Source: Blakeslea trispora
Taxonomy: Eukaryota; Mucoromycota; Mucoromycetes; Mucorales; Choanephoraceae
Assembly (NCBI GenBank): GCA_025331445.1
Contig: JAIWNE010000008.1
Span: 320,001 to 384,000, forward strand
Direction of reading: 5' to 3'
Length of the DNA stretch: 64,000 bases
Part shown: one piece after another, positions 11,807 through 24,357 of the stretch
Layout of the letters: each line of letters opens with the position of its first letter
Numbering within the stretch: the stretch's first letter is position 1
Notes under the pieces: model-generated
The model's database searches: none
Told to the model about the DNA's origin: nothing
The model's input: the letters and a program-made list of their open reading frames with translations, nothing else
Program-made: the position numbers and the translations under genes

Positions 11807-13783
11807 CTTCTTTCTTCAGATTAAAGCAAAAGGAAAAGAGAACGAAAGAAAGAAGAAAAAGAAAAGCAAACAAAAATTAGTTCCCGTGCGCTTTCTTCAC
11901 TTGATATTTGTGTAGCATTGAAATATAAAGTTGCTCGTGTGCAATAAAGAGTAGCCCGGGAAACAATGTTATTTCATCCCCAAATAACTCAATTTTAGAA
12001 ATGACCTCCTTTTTTTCATTTCTCCAATCTTTGCTTTTTCTCATCTTTTTTTTTAATGCCATTCTGCCAATCTATAAGGAGATAAGAATAGAAGCTCAAA
12101 AAATAGCTATCATACACATTTTAGTATGGCAGAGCATTGTGACACAAATATTTAAATGTGATAAACAAATAAATAAATAAAAAAACCTGAAGTCAAATTT
12201 TATAGATAAAAACCCTGAGTACTAAACTTGTGTCCACGGAGTTTGAAGCATATACAAAAGCAAGAGCCGTCACTGGTCTTTAGGCATACTACTTTAATCT
12301 TTTTGCCTCTTCACAGCGTATTAAAAAAGAAACAGACTAGCGCTCACTCTAGCATGAATTTTGCTTCAGGTACCAAGCTGCGTTGTTTCATTTAAGGGAA
12401 TCATATACATTGATTTATTGTGACGTAAAATCATGTTTAGGTTTATAGCAAGCAAGAGAGAAAGAAAATATTGGTTGTATGCCATCCTGAATTGCTGAGG
12501 ATGCTTAAAGGGAGTGCCTGTTTTGCTTCAAGCACTTGTTGTACCAATTCAAGTTATGTCTCGCTTTTATTTTTGTAAGAGCTCTATCTGACGTATATAT
12601 TCAAACTGTACTTTAAAATCATTCTGGGTTATCTCTTGTATCTATTGTTGTAAAGCACTACTTCATGCTCACATAGGTTTGTTTTGTGAAAGCTAGCAAG
12701 GCTGACATATTTCTGACAAAGAGCTCATCTCCTGTAAATGCATTGTCCTGAATACTCTTTTTTTCTTAAGTATTTGAAAAAAAAGCTATATCAATCGCAT
12801 TGCTCTCATCGTATCACTTGGTAAGCAAAGAGCTGACGCTTGAGAGACCAGATTGAGCCAACAATTCGAAGAAGAATATAGAAGCTACTTGGATCACTTG
12901 TGCTGCGAATGAAAGTTCAGGACAGGATTTAAATCAACTTTGTTGTTTACCTGTATCTCTTCTATATTCCCTAGAACTGGTTTACCTCTGTTCATCAAGG
13001 ATACATATACAAGCCCAAGGTGCATAATAGCCAAAGACGAGCCCAAACAACCTTACAAATGGCTACCAACAGTCTCTATTGTACTGATTTGAGAAAGAAG
13101 GAGCTTGAAATAATAGAATAAGGGATGATTGGGTGATATTTCTTGTTTTCACGGTCATTCAGTTCCTTGCCAAATATCAACCGAGTTTTGGGTGTGAGAA
13201 ATATTACAATAGGATACAAAAGTTATGGCTACTGAATGCGAAGGTAGTTTGAAGCTTCAGTATAGCTAATATCGGAGTATATCAAATCATAATCCAAAAT
13301 ATCAGGTCATAAGCGGACATAAAATCATTTGTAATTCAATGGAATAAACAATAAAGCACAATGGCAACGTAACTACAGTAGTATTCAAGGTTGAGATGCA
13401 CAGGGGCAAACTATTGGTAAAAATAAGAGCCTTTCTGCTACATGTGCAAAAGACAGAGAAGGTCTTGTACTGTTTTTTTTGGATTATACAAAATTATTTA
13501 TAAGTTGATTTTGGACAGATAAATAGATATATATATATATATAAAATGAAGAAGAAAGAAACATGAAGGATATGATAAATATATACACAAATAGTAATAA
13601 TAGGAATAGGAATAAGTGGCCTGTTTTTTCTTTTCTTTTCTTTTTTTTCTCGGAAGAGAATGCTTTCTCTCTTTCTTCTTGCTGTATAATGAATAATGTA
13701 TGTATGAGTTTGGAAATGAGTAAATAGGTTAATAGTAAACAATAAAGAGTAAATCATTAGAAGGGCAGGCGTAACTGTACTGA
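11807..13783. other. Intergenic spacer
   Basis: About 2 kb separating the septin promoter from the 3' end of the cyclin gene. A (TA)n run lies near 13530 within an AT-rich 3' region. A 61-codon basic frame at 12062-11877 is Lys/Arg homopolymer-like and was not accepted. Nothing else was recognised. Confidence 0.5.
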
Positions 13784-14049
13784 TTACAAGTACATGATGG
13801 GGTAAGACACAGACGTAGAACTGCTGTTAGCACTAGGTGATTGATAGTGTACAGGTGAGGCAGAAGGTGGTGGTGTAGGTATACCCATAGGAGGATAATA
13901 ATAGATACTCTGCATTGGATGAGGCTGTTGTTGTTGTTGTTGTTGTTGTTGTGCTAACAATTCACTGCTTGGTATAAAGGGAGGTGCATGGATCGAGGTA
14001 ATTGATAAACGACGAGATATTTGACTAGTAGCGTTTTCATCATAGGACG

Positions 14050-14080
<31 letters not shown>

Positions 14081-15099
14081 TGGCTGCTGCTGATGTGTAA
14101 GAGGACTGCTTGGCTTCCAAAACCCTTGATGAAGATTTATACTTGAACGAGAATGTCTCGGTTGCTCATAGTAGTGATTGGCATAGCGGCCACTCTCCTT
14201 TAGACTGTTTGTGCTAGTCATCCGACGAATTTGGTGACCATTATTATTGCCGCTGCTATGCTGATAGCTATTTCTCTTGACTGGCACTGGTTGCTGAGAA
14301 TGATAATAATAGTTCTGGTGTTGGCCATAGTGTTGTTGCTCGTCTAGAGACATACGCTGAGTTAAATCACACACTTTGTCCACGTCTGAGCGTGCCTGGT
14401 CAAACGAACTTGAGCGGCCATGGCGAAAGGAAGATGGCTTTCTCATCTCTTGAGTCATGTAGCCTACTTTCAAAAGCTGATCGCCATATTTCTGTAGTTC
14501 GCTGATAGGTACCGTGAGATTAAAGCCATTGAGCTTAAGAAATTCAATTTCTAAACTATTTAATTCTGATACTGGCAATCCACCCACCTAAAACAAAAAG
14601 AGACATAAATGATATGTAACACTATAGACCAGAAAGGGGGGGGGAGACTTACCTTTGCATATCGTGTATTTGTGTAGAATACGTCACTAAAAAACTTGGA
14701 GGAAACCATGACACCGGCGATAATTAGTCTATGAATATTGAACGAATCAATCGTAAACGGTTTTCCAGTCAGGGCTAGTGAATTTTTCGACATGCGATCA
14801 AAATAGACCAATAGACTCAAGAAGCATTCGTTTGCACAAGGACAATATTTCAGAATTCTAGCTAGGTATGAATGAATATCAATCGAAGGCACAAGTCGAG
14901 CATGAAACCGAGTGTAGACCGGTGCTGCTTGCTGTGAAGAAGTTTGAAGAGATGCACGGCGTTGTTGAGATTGCTGTTGTGCTGACTGTTGCTTGTTGAG
15001 CAAATCATTAGCTATAGTCATACGTTCCAACAAAGAAGCCAACAGTCTTATCGTGTCTGCAGTTGGGTATTTGGCAAGGTCAAAGGTGATGGGTAACAT
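13784..15099 (-). CDS. PHO80-like cyclin with polyglutamine C-terminus
   Basis: Cyclin of the PHO80/PCL family, a regulatory partner of a Pho85-type CDK in phosphate, nutrient or cell-cycle signalling. Two exons (15099-14653 and 14587-13784) encode 416 residues. The cyclin box covers about residues 1-190, with 'FHARLVPSIDIHSYLARILK', 'ANECFLSLLVYFDRM', 'FNIHRLIIAGVMVSSKFFSD' and 'NSLEIEFLKLNGFNLTV', the conserved core of PHO80-type boxes. The C-terminal ~220 residues are low complexity, rich in Ser, Tyr, Pro and His with glutamine runs (9-11 residues) from CAA/CAG repeats. A Gln-rich insertion also lies inside the box (residues ~35-55). The ATG at 15099 was chosen because the sequence upstream in the same frame is poly(T)-derived. 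Confidence 0.88.
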
Positions 15100-15257
15100 A
15101 GTGCTATTTCTCTTTCTTTCTCTGTTTTGAGAAATAAGAGAAATGATTATTAAAAAAAAAAAAAGAGAGAGAAACACAGATTTTAAAAAAAAAAATCCCC
15201 CCCAATTCATCAGTGTGTAGTCTCCTCAACACGTGACAATGGTTACACCTTGATTCT

Positions 15258-17092
15258 TTATTGACCAGAAAGGTTACGAATATACTCTATCAACGATCTT
15301 GTAGGACGACCTATAGATTTGTTTCGTTTTTTTTTTTAATTCACTGACAATTTTCTTCTGAAATACCTTCACTTACCACTCATGCCCTTAATATGATATC
15401 CATTTGTACCCTGACTGTCCATGACGCCTGCAATATCAATGTGTGCCCAGTCAATATCCTTGCTGGATATAAACTCTTGCAAAAATGCAGCAGCTGAACA
15501 AGCACCACCTGACCGTCCCTTTCCGAGGTTGTTCAAGTCGGCCACAATAGACTCTTGCATTTCCTTCAAATAACCATCATCCAAAGGCATACGCCAGAAG
15601 GGATCGGCTGTTTTCTTGCCAGCTTTTTCTAAATTATTCCAGAGTTCATCTGAATTAGAAAAGACACCTGCAAATACATCGCCTAACGCTACGTCCATTG
15701 CACCTGTAAGTGTGGCCAAGTCAATGAGACTTTTAGGTGAGTATTTAGAGCTAAGATAGTAGAGAGCATCAGCCTGTAAACAAAGTGGTATAAGTATCCT
15801 TGCGTTTTATCATGGACATGGTGCACTCACTAAAATCAAACGACCTTCAGCATCTGTGTCCATTATCTCTATTGACTTTCCGTTCATTGCTTTAATGACA
15901 TCGCCTGGTTTGGTGGCAGAACCAGAGGGCATGTTCTCACATAAAGGAATAGCAGCTACCACATTAATAGGCAGCTGTAACTTTGAAATACCATAAAGTG
16001 CACCTGCAACAGTAGCAGCACCACCCATATCTCCTTTCATAAGAGCCATGTTGGCTGAAGGCTTAAGTGAGATACCACCTCTAATAACCATAACTATTAT
16101 TATCAAGCTTATGCTAACAGATCTTCACACTTACGCGTCAAATGTGACACCTTTACCGACTAGACCATGAGGCTTATCATTCTCTTTGCCGCCCTTGTAA
16201 TGAATTTCTAAAAACCTTAAAGGTTCCACACTATGCAGATCAAAACAAAAATCAGATATATTTTCAGATTTTTTCTTCTCTCTCTCTTTTTCTTCTTCTT
16301 CTTTACCTTCCTTTGGCTACTGCCAAAAAGGCGTTCATGTTGTTCTTTGCTGCCCATTCTTCATCTCTGACGATCACTTCGACATTCTCTAAACCTGCCA
16401 ACAGATAGGCTACTTCTTCAGCAAAAAGCTTAGGTGTCATTAGGTTGCCAGGTGTCGTCATGAGCATACGAGCGACATTTTGCGAAGTACCATAGATCTG
16501 GCCTGTCTCCCAACTCAAGTCTGATTCAGCTAAAGTTGGTTCAGAAAAAGGTCCTACTAATACGTCGTTGCTAGTTTCCTGTTCCTTTTTGAGCTTATCA
16601 AACGAGAATTGAGATAGAATAGAGCCTTCACTGGCACCATGGCTGTCGAGTGAAACGTCTACACCAATATGCTTTGCACCTTGAGGTTTTAAGGTGTGCA
16701 AACCAAGTGCAGCCTAATTCTGTTTAATACAAATCCCTCTCTTCTCAATTTTAGTCTAATATGCTTACAGCTTTACGAGCAGCTTCCTGTTTGTCTTTGA
16801 TATCAGCCTCTTTGCCGAGTCCAACAATAGCCACTTGCTTTACACCTCCTACATTGTAGAGTGTACGAATGTCGCCTGCTTTCTTGAAGTGAGAGGCCTT
16901 AAGTTGTTCTTCAATAAGCTGTTTCGTATTATGAGAAATATGCTTATTAGCTGTCAAGCGAATCGTATCACCATTGTATGCACCGAGAACAATGGAGTCA
17001 TATCCTTGAGTGTTATGAAATGAACGTTTGCCAGCGCTTGTTCTTGTATTTTGAGCCTGTCTTCTAACACTGCTTACTGTTAACCGAAGCAT
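15258..17092 (-). CDS. Leucyl aminopeptidase, M17 family
   Basis: Dizinc cytosol-type aminopeptidase releasing N-terminal residues from peptides. Six exons (17092-16769, 16713-16307, 16230-16135, 16080-15831, 15773-15377, 15310-15258) give 508 residues in frame. The first ~30 residues ([17 protein letters not shown]...) are Arg/Ser-rich without acidic residues, so a mitochondrial presequence is inferred. The metal/catalytic region reads '[17 protein letters not shown]' and '[11 protein letters not shown]'. The latter corresponds to the M17 signature NTDAEGRL with the first Asn replaced by Asp. '[13 protein letters not shown]' and 'HIDIAGV' follow in the usual order. It lies downstream of FGAM synthase on the same strand, with about 190 bp between the genes. 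Confidence 0.95.
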
Positions 17093-17286
17093 TATTGTTT
17101 TTTTTTTCAAACAAGAAAAAGAAAAGAAAAAAAAAAGAGAGATTTTTTTTGGCTTGATTTTAATTACATAGAAAAAGAAAAAATATAAATACAAATAAGA
17201 AAATGAGAATAAGTAGGTCTAAGCGTTTTGAATAAGAATAAACTAAAGATACTCTTTGTAAAGAAAAAGAGTTCTATTCTGTACAT

Positions 17287-20200
17287 TTAGTAGTTATCAC
17301 CGACCCATTGACGAGCATTGCGGAACATTCTTAACCAGGGACCAGCTTGACCCCAGTTTTGGTCAGCAGGGTACCATGAATTGGATTCCTTAAGGACAAC
17401 ACGCTCGGGATGAGGCATCATAATCAATACACGACCATCAGGAGAAGTAACAGCAGCAATACCTTGAGGAGAGCCGTTGGGGTTGAAGGGGTATTGTTGA
17501 GTTACGTTGCCATAGTGATCAACGTATTTGATAGCAGCAAGATCTTGGCCTTGCAATTGTTCTAACTCACTTTCAGATTTAAATGTAGCTTTACCTTCAC
17601 CATGAGCAACAGCAATAGGCAAAGCAGAACCTTCCATGCCACTCAAAAAGACGGAATTGGTCTTGCCGTTAATCTTTACAAGTGTTGTTCTACCTTCAAA
17701 CTGTTCAGACTCATTACGAGCAAAGCGAGGCCAGCTTTCGGTACCAGGAATCAGTTCAGACAGTTGACTCAAGAATTGACAGCCGTTACAAACACCTAAA
17801 GAGAAGGTATTTTCACGAACAAAGAAGTTTGCGAATTCAGATCGGGCATGAGCATTCAACAAGATAGTACGAGCCCAGCCAGAACCTGCACCCAACACAT
17901 CACCATAGGAGAAACCACCACAGGCAGCGATACCAACAAAGTCCTTTAGACTGACTTTACCAGAGATAATATCAGTCATATGAACATCAACAGCTTCGAA
18001 GCCAGCCAAGTGGAAAGAGAAGGCCATTTCGATTTGACCATTCACACCCTGATCACGAAGGATAGCAACCTTGGGTCTTCCTGATGCATTGTTTTGGACA
18101 GCTAATTCTTCTGCAGGATCAAAAGTCAATTGGTATTGAAGACCGGGATCAGCAGTATCTAGAACAGCATCGTACTCTTGTTTAGCGCAGACTGCATTGT
18201 CACGGGCAGCTTGCATCAAATAGGAAGTCTTTGACCAAGCTCGGTAAAGGTCGACGCGAGAGGCGCTATAAATCACTTGATCACCAAGAGCAAAAGAGAT
18301 AGTATCTTTGCTATCATGTTCAACAACAGCACCAATCTTGTGAACGGCTGAAGATGGAACACCAGAGTTGCTTAGCAAGTTGACAAACTCCTCATAACGA
18401 GCAGATTCGACCTGAACAACAGCACCCAGTTCTTCGTTGTAAAGAGTGGATACAGCATCACCATGGTTGATAATACTATCCAATTCGACCTTAGCTCCAA
18501 CATGACCAGCAAAACACATTTCTACAATAGTGGCAAACAAACCACCATCCGATCTGTCATGATAGGCCAATACAAGAGGCTCACCGACAACCTCCTTAGC
18601 GCGCTGCATAGCATTGAAGAAATTCTTGAGAAGCACAGGATCTTCAACATCGGGTGCTTCAGAACCAACTTCCTTGAAGACTTGAGCCAGAGCAGAGCCG
18701 CCCATACGCTGCTTTCCACAAGCCAAATCGATAAAGACAAGGTTGGTATCAGGCTTGTTGATCAGTTGAGGACTGAACGTGTTGTGGTTGTTGACGATAG
18801 AACTGAAAGCAGTGATAATCAAAGAAAGGGGAGCGGTCACTTCTTTGGTATTACCTTGCTCTTGCCATTTCATTTTCATAGACATGGAGTCCTTACCAAC
18901 AGGAATAGCAATGCCTAGCTTAGGGCAGAGGTCCATGCCAACAGCATAAACAGCTTCATATAAGCCAGCACCCTCACCAGTATGGTCAGCAGCACACATC
19001 CAGTTGGCTGACATAATAACATCTTGAATATCGCCAACATGAGCAGCAGCCAAATTGGTTAGTGATTCACCAACAGCCATACGGGCGGAAGCAGCTTGGG
19101 ATATCAGTGCAATGGGTGTACGCTCACCCATAGCCATAGCTTCACCTGTCACGATATCAAAGCCCAGAGAGGAAGTAGTGACGGCAACATCAGCAACGGG
19201 AACTTGCCAGGGTCCAACAAATTGATCACGAGCAACCATGGCAGTAATAGATCGATCACCAATAGTAACCAAGAATGACTTTGAGGCAACAGCAGGCAAA
19301 TGAAGTACACGAGAAGCAGCTTCAGAAAGCACATCATGTTGTCCAGGGAGGTAAGTCTTTAGAGATGTATCGAAAGGTCTTCTGAATGGCTTTTCAGAGT
19401 TGGTCTTGCGAGACATCTTGGGTGGTTTGCCAAAAAGAACAGGCATAGGCAAGTCAATAGGTACATTGTTCAAAAGAGGATCACGAACAACAAGTCGCTT
19501 TTCAGCTGTGGCAGTACCAACGACAGCATATGGACAACGCTCACGAGCACAGAACGATTCAAATTGAGCTAATTTAGCAGGGGAAACAGCCAAAACGTAA
19601 CGTTCTTGAGATTCGTTACACCAAATTGCCATGGGCGACATGGAAGCATCGTCGCAAGGAACTTTGCGAAGATCAATATCAGCACCCAAATCACTATCAT
19701 GAACAATTTCAGGCAAGGCGTTAGAGAGACCACCAGCACCGACATCATGAATGGATTCAATAGGGGTTTCTTCGCCAAGAGAATTACAAGCATCAATCAC
19801 CTGCTGGGCACGACGTTCCATTTCAGGATTCTCGCGCTGGACAGACGCAAAATCAAGATCAGCGCTTGATTGACCAGAAGCCATAGAAGAGGCAGCACCA
19901 CCACCTAGACCAATCAACATGCCTGGACCACCCAAGACAACCAAGTGAGCACCAGGAGAGATGGGTTTTTTGAAAACATGAGTAGGACGAACGGTACCGA
20001 CACCACCAGCAATCATGATAGGCTTATGGTAGCCACGGATTTCAGAAGTAGTTTCAGTTACTGGTACTGTCTCAGCAAATGTACGGAAATAACCTGTCAA
20101 GGCAGGACGTCCAAACTCGTTGTTGAAGGCGGCGCCACCAAGAGGTGCTTCGATCATGATATCAAAAGCAGAGGCGACATGGCCGGGTTTACCAAAATCT

Positions 20201-21444
20201 GTTTCCCAAGGTTGAGTGTTTTCGGGAATCAACAAGTTAGAGACAGTAAAGCCAACAAGGCCAGCTTTGGGTTTGGAACCTTGACCTACAGCACCTTCAT
20301 CACGGATCTCACCACCAGAGCCGGTGGAAGCACCAGGAAAAGGAGATACAGCAGTAGGATGGTTATGTGTTTCAACCTGGCAATTGCTTCATTAGCAAAA
20401 GACTCCCCTTTTCATCTCTTTTTTTTTTTGGTTCACTAATTTTTGGTCAATACTTACTTTAGCAAGATAGTGTACATCCTCTTCAAAATGTTCATATGTG
20501 TTATTTTGGTTGGAGTTAGGAGCAAAGCGTGTAGCCTTGTGGCCCTTGAGAACAGCAGCATTGTCAGAGTATGCTGACAATGTAGCATTAGGGTTTAATT
20601 TGTGTGTATTTCTGATCATGCCAAACAATGAGTGTGGCTTCAGCTCGCCATCGATGGTCCAATCGGCTCCAAAAATCTTGTGACGACAATGTTCCGAGTT
20701 GACTTGTGCAAACATAAAGAGCTCTACATCTGTAGGATTGCGCTGAAGCCCGGCCTTACCGTCCTTTCCAACAAAAGCATCAATCAAATAGTCGATTTCG
20801 TCATTGGCGAGGGCTAAACCTAATGTCTGATTGGCGTGTACTAACTTTTGGCGGGCATCTGATGTATCGGCACTGTCACTCAACAGATCAACAACAGTAA
20901 GAGGTGCGGGAGTACCGTGATGAAAGACCGATTCAGACACAGGCAATGCCAAAGCGATACTTTGAGTCATACGATCATGAATTAGGTCTGTAATAGAAGC
21001 CAATTCCTCAGCAGAAAGCTGAGATCCGTCTTCCTTTACAACACGGTAAGCAATACCACGCTCAATGCGTTCGATCTGATCATATAGGTTGCAAAGATGA
21101 GCAATATTGGTTGCTTTTGAAGACCAAGGAGAGATAGTACCAGCACGAGGCACCACTAAGATAATGGTAGCATTGGGTTGTTGTTGGTTTGTGTTGAGAA
21201 AAGAGACAATGGCGCTCTCTTCTTGGTCATCAATAGAGTAGTAGCCGTAGGTCAAGAGCTGCTTAAGAATACGACCAGCTTCTAATGAATTTTCTAAACT
21301 AGATTCTTGTCCTGTGCGTGCTTGAATAAAATGAATATGCAATGCGGAAATGGATGTAGCTGAAGGAACGGTCTTTTGAACAGCCTTCAAAACACTTGTA
21401 CTCTTGAAAGAGGAAAGAGCTGAAGTGCCAGGAAGAATCAACAT
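17287..21444 (-). CDS. ADE6: Phosphoribosylformylglycinamidine synthase (FGAM synthase)
   Basis: Fourth step of de novo purine synthesis: ATP- and glutamine-dependent conversion of FGAR to FGAM, in the cytosol. Two exons (21444-20458 and 20376-17287) encode 1,358 residues, the normal size of the large single-chain enzyme. N-terminal PurS-like and linker domains occupy exon 1. The synthetase domains in exon 2 begin '[20 protein letters not shown]' and contain 'GGAASSM', 'DGAGGLSNA'-type and 'DRSDGGL' glycine-rich motifs. The C-terminal class-I glutamine amidotransferase has nucleophile Cys in '[13 protein letters not shown]' and the His/Glu pair in 'PHPERV'. The single intron sits exactly before VETHNHP. 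A palindrome (GTACGCGTAC) lies about 10 bp upstream of the ATG. Confidence 0.97.
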
Positions 21445-21450
21445 TGTTTA

Positions 21451-21466
21451 CACGTACGCGTACACG
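21451..21466. promoter_or_regulatory. Palindromic CACGT/ACGCGT cluster upstream of FGAM synthase
   Basis: Immediately 5' of the FGAM synthase ATG the sequence acacgtacgcgtacacgt contains a perfect 10-bp palindrome (gtacgcgtac) flanked by two ACACGT copies. bHLH factors recognise CACGTG-like cores and MBF recognises ACGCGT, so a regulatory role is possible but unproven. Its position suggests it may lie in the 5' UTR. Confidence 0.3.
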
Positions 21467-23191
21467 TAGAAGATAAAGGATAGAGGATAAAAATGCAATT
21501 GAAAAAAGTAGATTGATAGGTTTTATGCTTATGGGTTTAAACCTTAATGGAATTACAAGTCCCACAATGAGTCAAACAAAAAAAAAAGATGTGGGGGAGT
21601 AGAGATTTGAATAGGAGTTATTTGATTGGATCAATTTTAAGGTCAGAGAATTATGGGGGTGATGAAGTCAAAAAAAGATATGACTACATGACACTAAAGA
21701 AAAGAGTATCTTTAAGGTTGCTGAGATTTTAGCAGTTTTATGACTGGATTACAAAACACAATCATGAAACTTTCTGCAAGATTGGCTACCAACAATGAGC
21801 TGGACTTTTGGTATGTTCTGTTTATCATCATCGAGCTTCACTGTAATACTTGTTGACTAAAAACAACTAGCTCTTGAAGACTACAAAAAATAGAAGTTGA
21901 TAGTGTAACATTTGCAGTCTCAGATGATTCAATGAGAGGGAACTCCATTTTTTTTTTTATTGAAAAGAAAGAGAAGGAACTAATTCTACTGTAAGTTCAT
22001 ATTGTGTTTATATATTATTTCTATCCCGGTTTCAGCCAATCATTCTGTTAATACTAAATTTGTATGATCAGTTCTTCTACTAGGATCACTGGCCATCTTA
22101 ATTGAAAGATGGTGATAGCCAGATTTCGTCTCCCGCCTTTGTCAAGATGAAGATATATTATCAACTAAGGTTTATATATTGAAGATATGTTAATTATGCT
22201 CAGCCAAGGTATGTTTTATCTTTGTCAGTATTTCGATATATCAGATACAACAGCTTTATAGTTGCTCACTTGTTTCGTTGGAAGTTGGATCAGTTTAGAT
22301 TGTGTGATAGCGATAGACAAGCCCTTTGTAATTATGTCTCAGAACTATCTTTATTCAAATAACGATTTAGTCTTTCCTTACATTGAAATCTCTAGAATCA
22401 TTGCTTGTTCTGGCAGACGCTACTACTTCGATACTGTACGAGTCCTGTACACATCCAGCTATGTACAGGAAGCAAGTCACGTAACCATTTCAATTGTTGG
22501 TGGGAAGCGAGTCAGTGGATATAAATCTGATCTTGCTTTCAATGTGTTAGCTACACACATTGAAAGCTTCATAGGCCATATCATCACTTTTACCAACGCT
22601 TATTAAATGCTTGATTCGAGATTTGTCTGTGATAACGTCTGAAGCGATTTTGAGTTTCCAACTTTGTGAACATTGTTTGATTTGACAGCCAATGTCAAAA
22701 TAACTTTTATACAATTGATTGAATTTCCGATTCTGTTTGTCTTTTCAATCTTTATGCGTGCTCAAATACAGCAGATAGTCTAGAAATAGCCATCAAAAAA
22801 TTGAAAATCAAGACATTATGTCCTCTGACTTATAGGACTTAGCACCAGTTGTGTAAAACAAAACAAGAGCTTGTTATTTCAAAATAAATATGGATAATCC
22901 GTACGTCTTGAGCTTCATAATGTTCTTTTTTCTTCTTCTTTTGATAGATATATTACCATTTTCTCTTGGCCTTACATAAGCACATTAAGCTCTTCAAATG
23001 TCTAGTAAGTTCAGTCAAAGTACAGTAATGAGGCATTCATTCTTAAATAAATTACAGGACTGCTGCCCGAGAAAAAGGTTAGCGGTGAATGAATTCAAAG
23101 AAGGCTTCAAATTTCTTTTGGGCCCTAGTTGTCCCATTTTTTTTTCTACCTATTTTTTATTTTGACATCCCCTAGAAAAACGAAGTCAGTC
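21467..23191. other. Intergenic spacer
   Basis: A 1.7 kb divergent spacer between FGAM synthase and bL9m. It contains one 114-codon plus-strand frame at 22262-22606, without recognisable family features or nearby splice partners. Both promoters are expected here. No repeats or RNA genes were recognised. Confidence 0.5.
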
Positions 23192-24022
23192 ATGTCCTTC
23201 ATGTTACGCTCTTTCTCGAGAACAACTTCTTTTAATGCAACTCAGATCATCAAGGTATATCGCTCATGCAACCTAATCACTTAATAAATACCTGCTGCTA
23301 ACGCCCATTGCAGAGACATGCTCACAAGAAAGCCAATATCCAAGTCAAATTGAACGAGTTTGTTGAAGGAGTTGGTATCCAAGGTAAATTCCAAATGTTT
23401 TCTATAAAAAAAAAAGGGTGCATTTCTCTTGATACTTATGATCCAATTTATTAGGCGAAATTGTTTCTGTCAGACGTATGTTGATTAACAAATAGTATTA
23501 ACGCGGATACGATTGATTTTAATTTAAACGCTTAATCTTATAGCTGGTTTAATGCGCAACATCTTGTATCCTACCAAAAAGGCTTCCTACATTGACAAGA
23601 AGGAAGCTAATGCTTCACAAAACAACATCTCGGAAGAATTGAAGCAATCAGCAATGGAAAACGAAAGATTGCAGGTGAGAAAATAGAAACAACATGAGCA
23701 TGCCTGAATACTCATTCTAGCAAAGGTATCTGCTCGAGAATTAGCACAAAAGAACAAGCAATTGTTGAACGATTTAGAAGGCATCCAAGTACTTCAATTC
23801 AGCAGAGCAGTTGTGCCGAACAGTGATAACACCTTCGGATCAGTTACGGCTGAAGATTTAACCAACAAGTTAAAGGAAGAACATGGTTTGGATATCGACA
23901 AAGCAACAATTCAATTCAAATCCGAAGATGGTCGTATCAAGTCTCTAGGCAAGCACCAAATTTTAATTCAAGTTGGACAGGAAACTGCCGAAATGAATGT
24001 GATTGTTAACTCAACAGCATAA
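23192..24022 (+). CDS. Mitochondrial ribosomal protein bL9m
   Basis: Large-subunit mitoribosomal protein of the bacterial L9 family. Five exons (23192-23254, 23314-23383, 23455-23475, 23544-23674, 23726-24022) give 193 residues in frame. The N-terminus MSFMLRSFSRTTSFNATQ is basic and Ser/Thr-rich, consistent with a mitochondrial presequence. The bL9 core follows: 'IQVKLNEFVEGVGIQGEIVSV' then 'RPGLMRNILYPTKKASY', equivalent to the bacterial V-vKpGyaRNyLiP signature. A Gln/Glu/Lys-rich helix and a C-terminal domain ('GSVTAEDLTNKLKEEHGLDI') match the long connecting helix and C-terminal lobe. The 21-nt third exon is short but phase-consistent. The last intron is taken to end at 23725 because the nearer AG at 23719-23720 would break the frame. 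Confidence 0.88.
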
Positions 24023-24357
24023 GTCGTAGCATACACAACCACATTGTATATAAGCTAGAATTTGCCTCTCTCTCTCTCTCCTTGCTACCCTTTTCTTTTT
24101 TCAACCCGCTGTTTTAAATCTCAATAAAATTGATAAACGTAAAAATGTATACAAGCGCGCGCGTTAGAATAATGTAAAGTTTGAATGTACCTCCTTTTTA
24201 GTATACTTTTCTGTCCTGCATACATATGCACATATATGAATTCAATTTGCTTATTCCTCTCTCTCTTTCTTTCTCTCTCTCTCCATCTTTTTTTCTCTCT
24301 CTTTCTCTTTTTCTGCAATTCACTTTTCTCCTCATTTTCTCATTCAAGCGACTTAAT
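24023..24357. other. Short spacer with CT-rich tracts
   Basis: The 335 bp between bL9m and the LRR gene hold (CT)n stretches near 24070 and 24255-24315 and a (CG)4 run near 24156. The CT-rich block directly precedes the next ATG, as in many fungal promoters. Confidence 0.5.

Noticed and set aside
16835..17023. Short plus-strand frames over the aminopeptidase, FGAM synthase and PRP19 genes
   Set aside because: They are antisense shadows of well-supported coding exons with no independent features.
22262..22606. 114-codon plus-strand frame
   Set aside because: No recognisable domain, no splice partners and no promoter features; its length is within chance expectation for this composition.
24226..24357. 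N-terminal extension of the LRR protein from an upstream ATG
   Set aside because: The extension is Ser/Phe/Leu-rich sequence translated from CT repeats, and it would bury the MGQNVS myristoylation motif.
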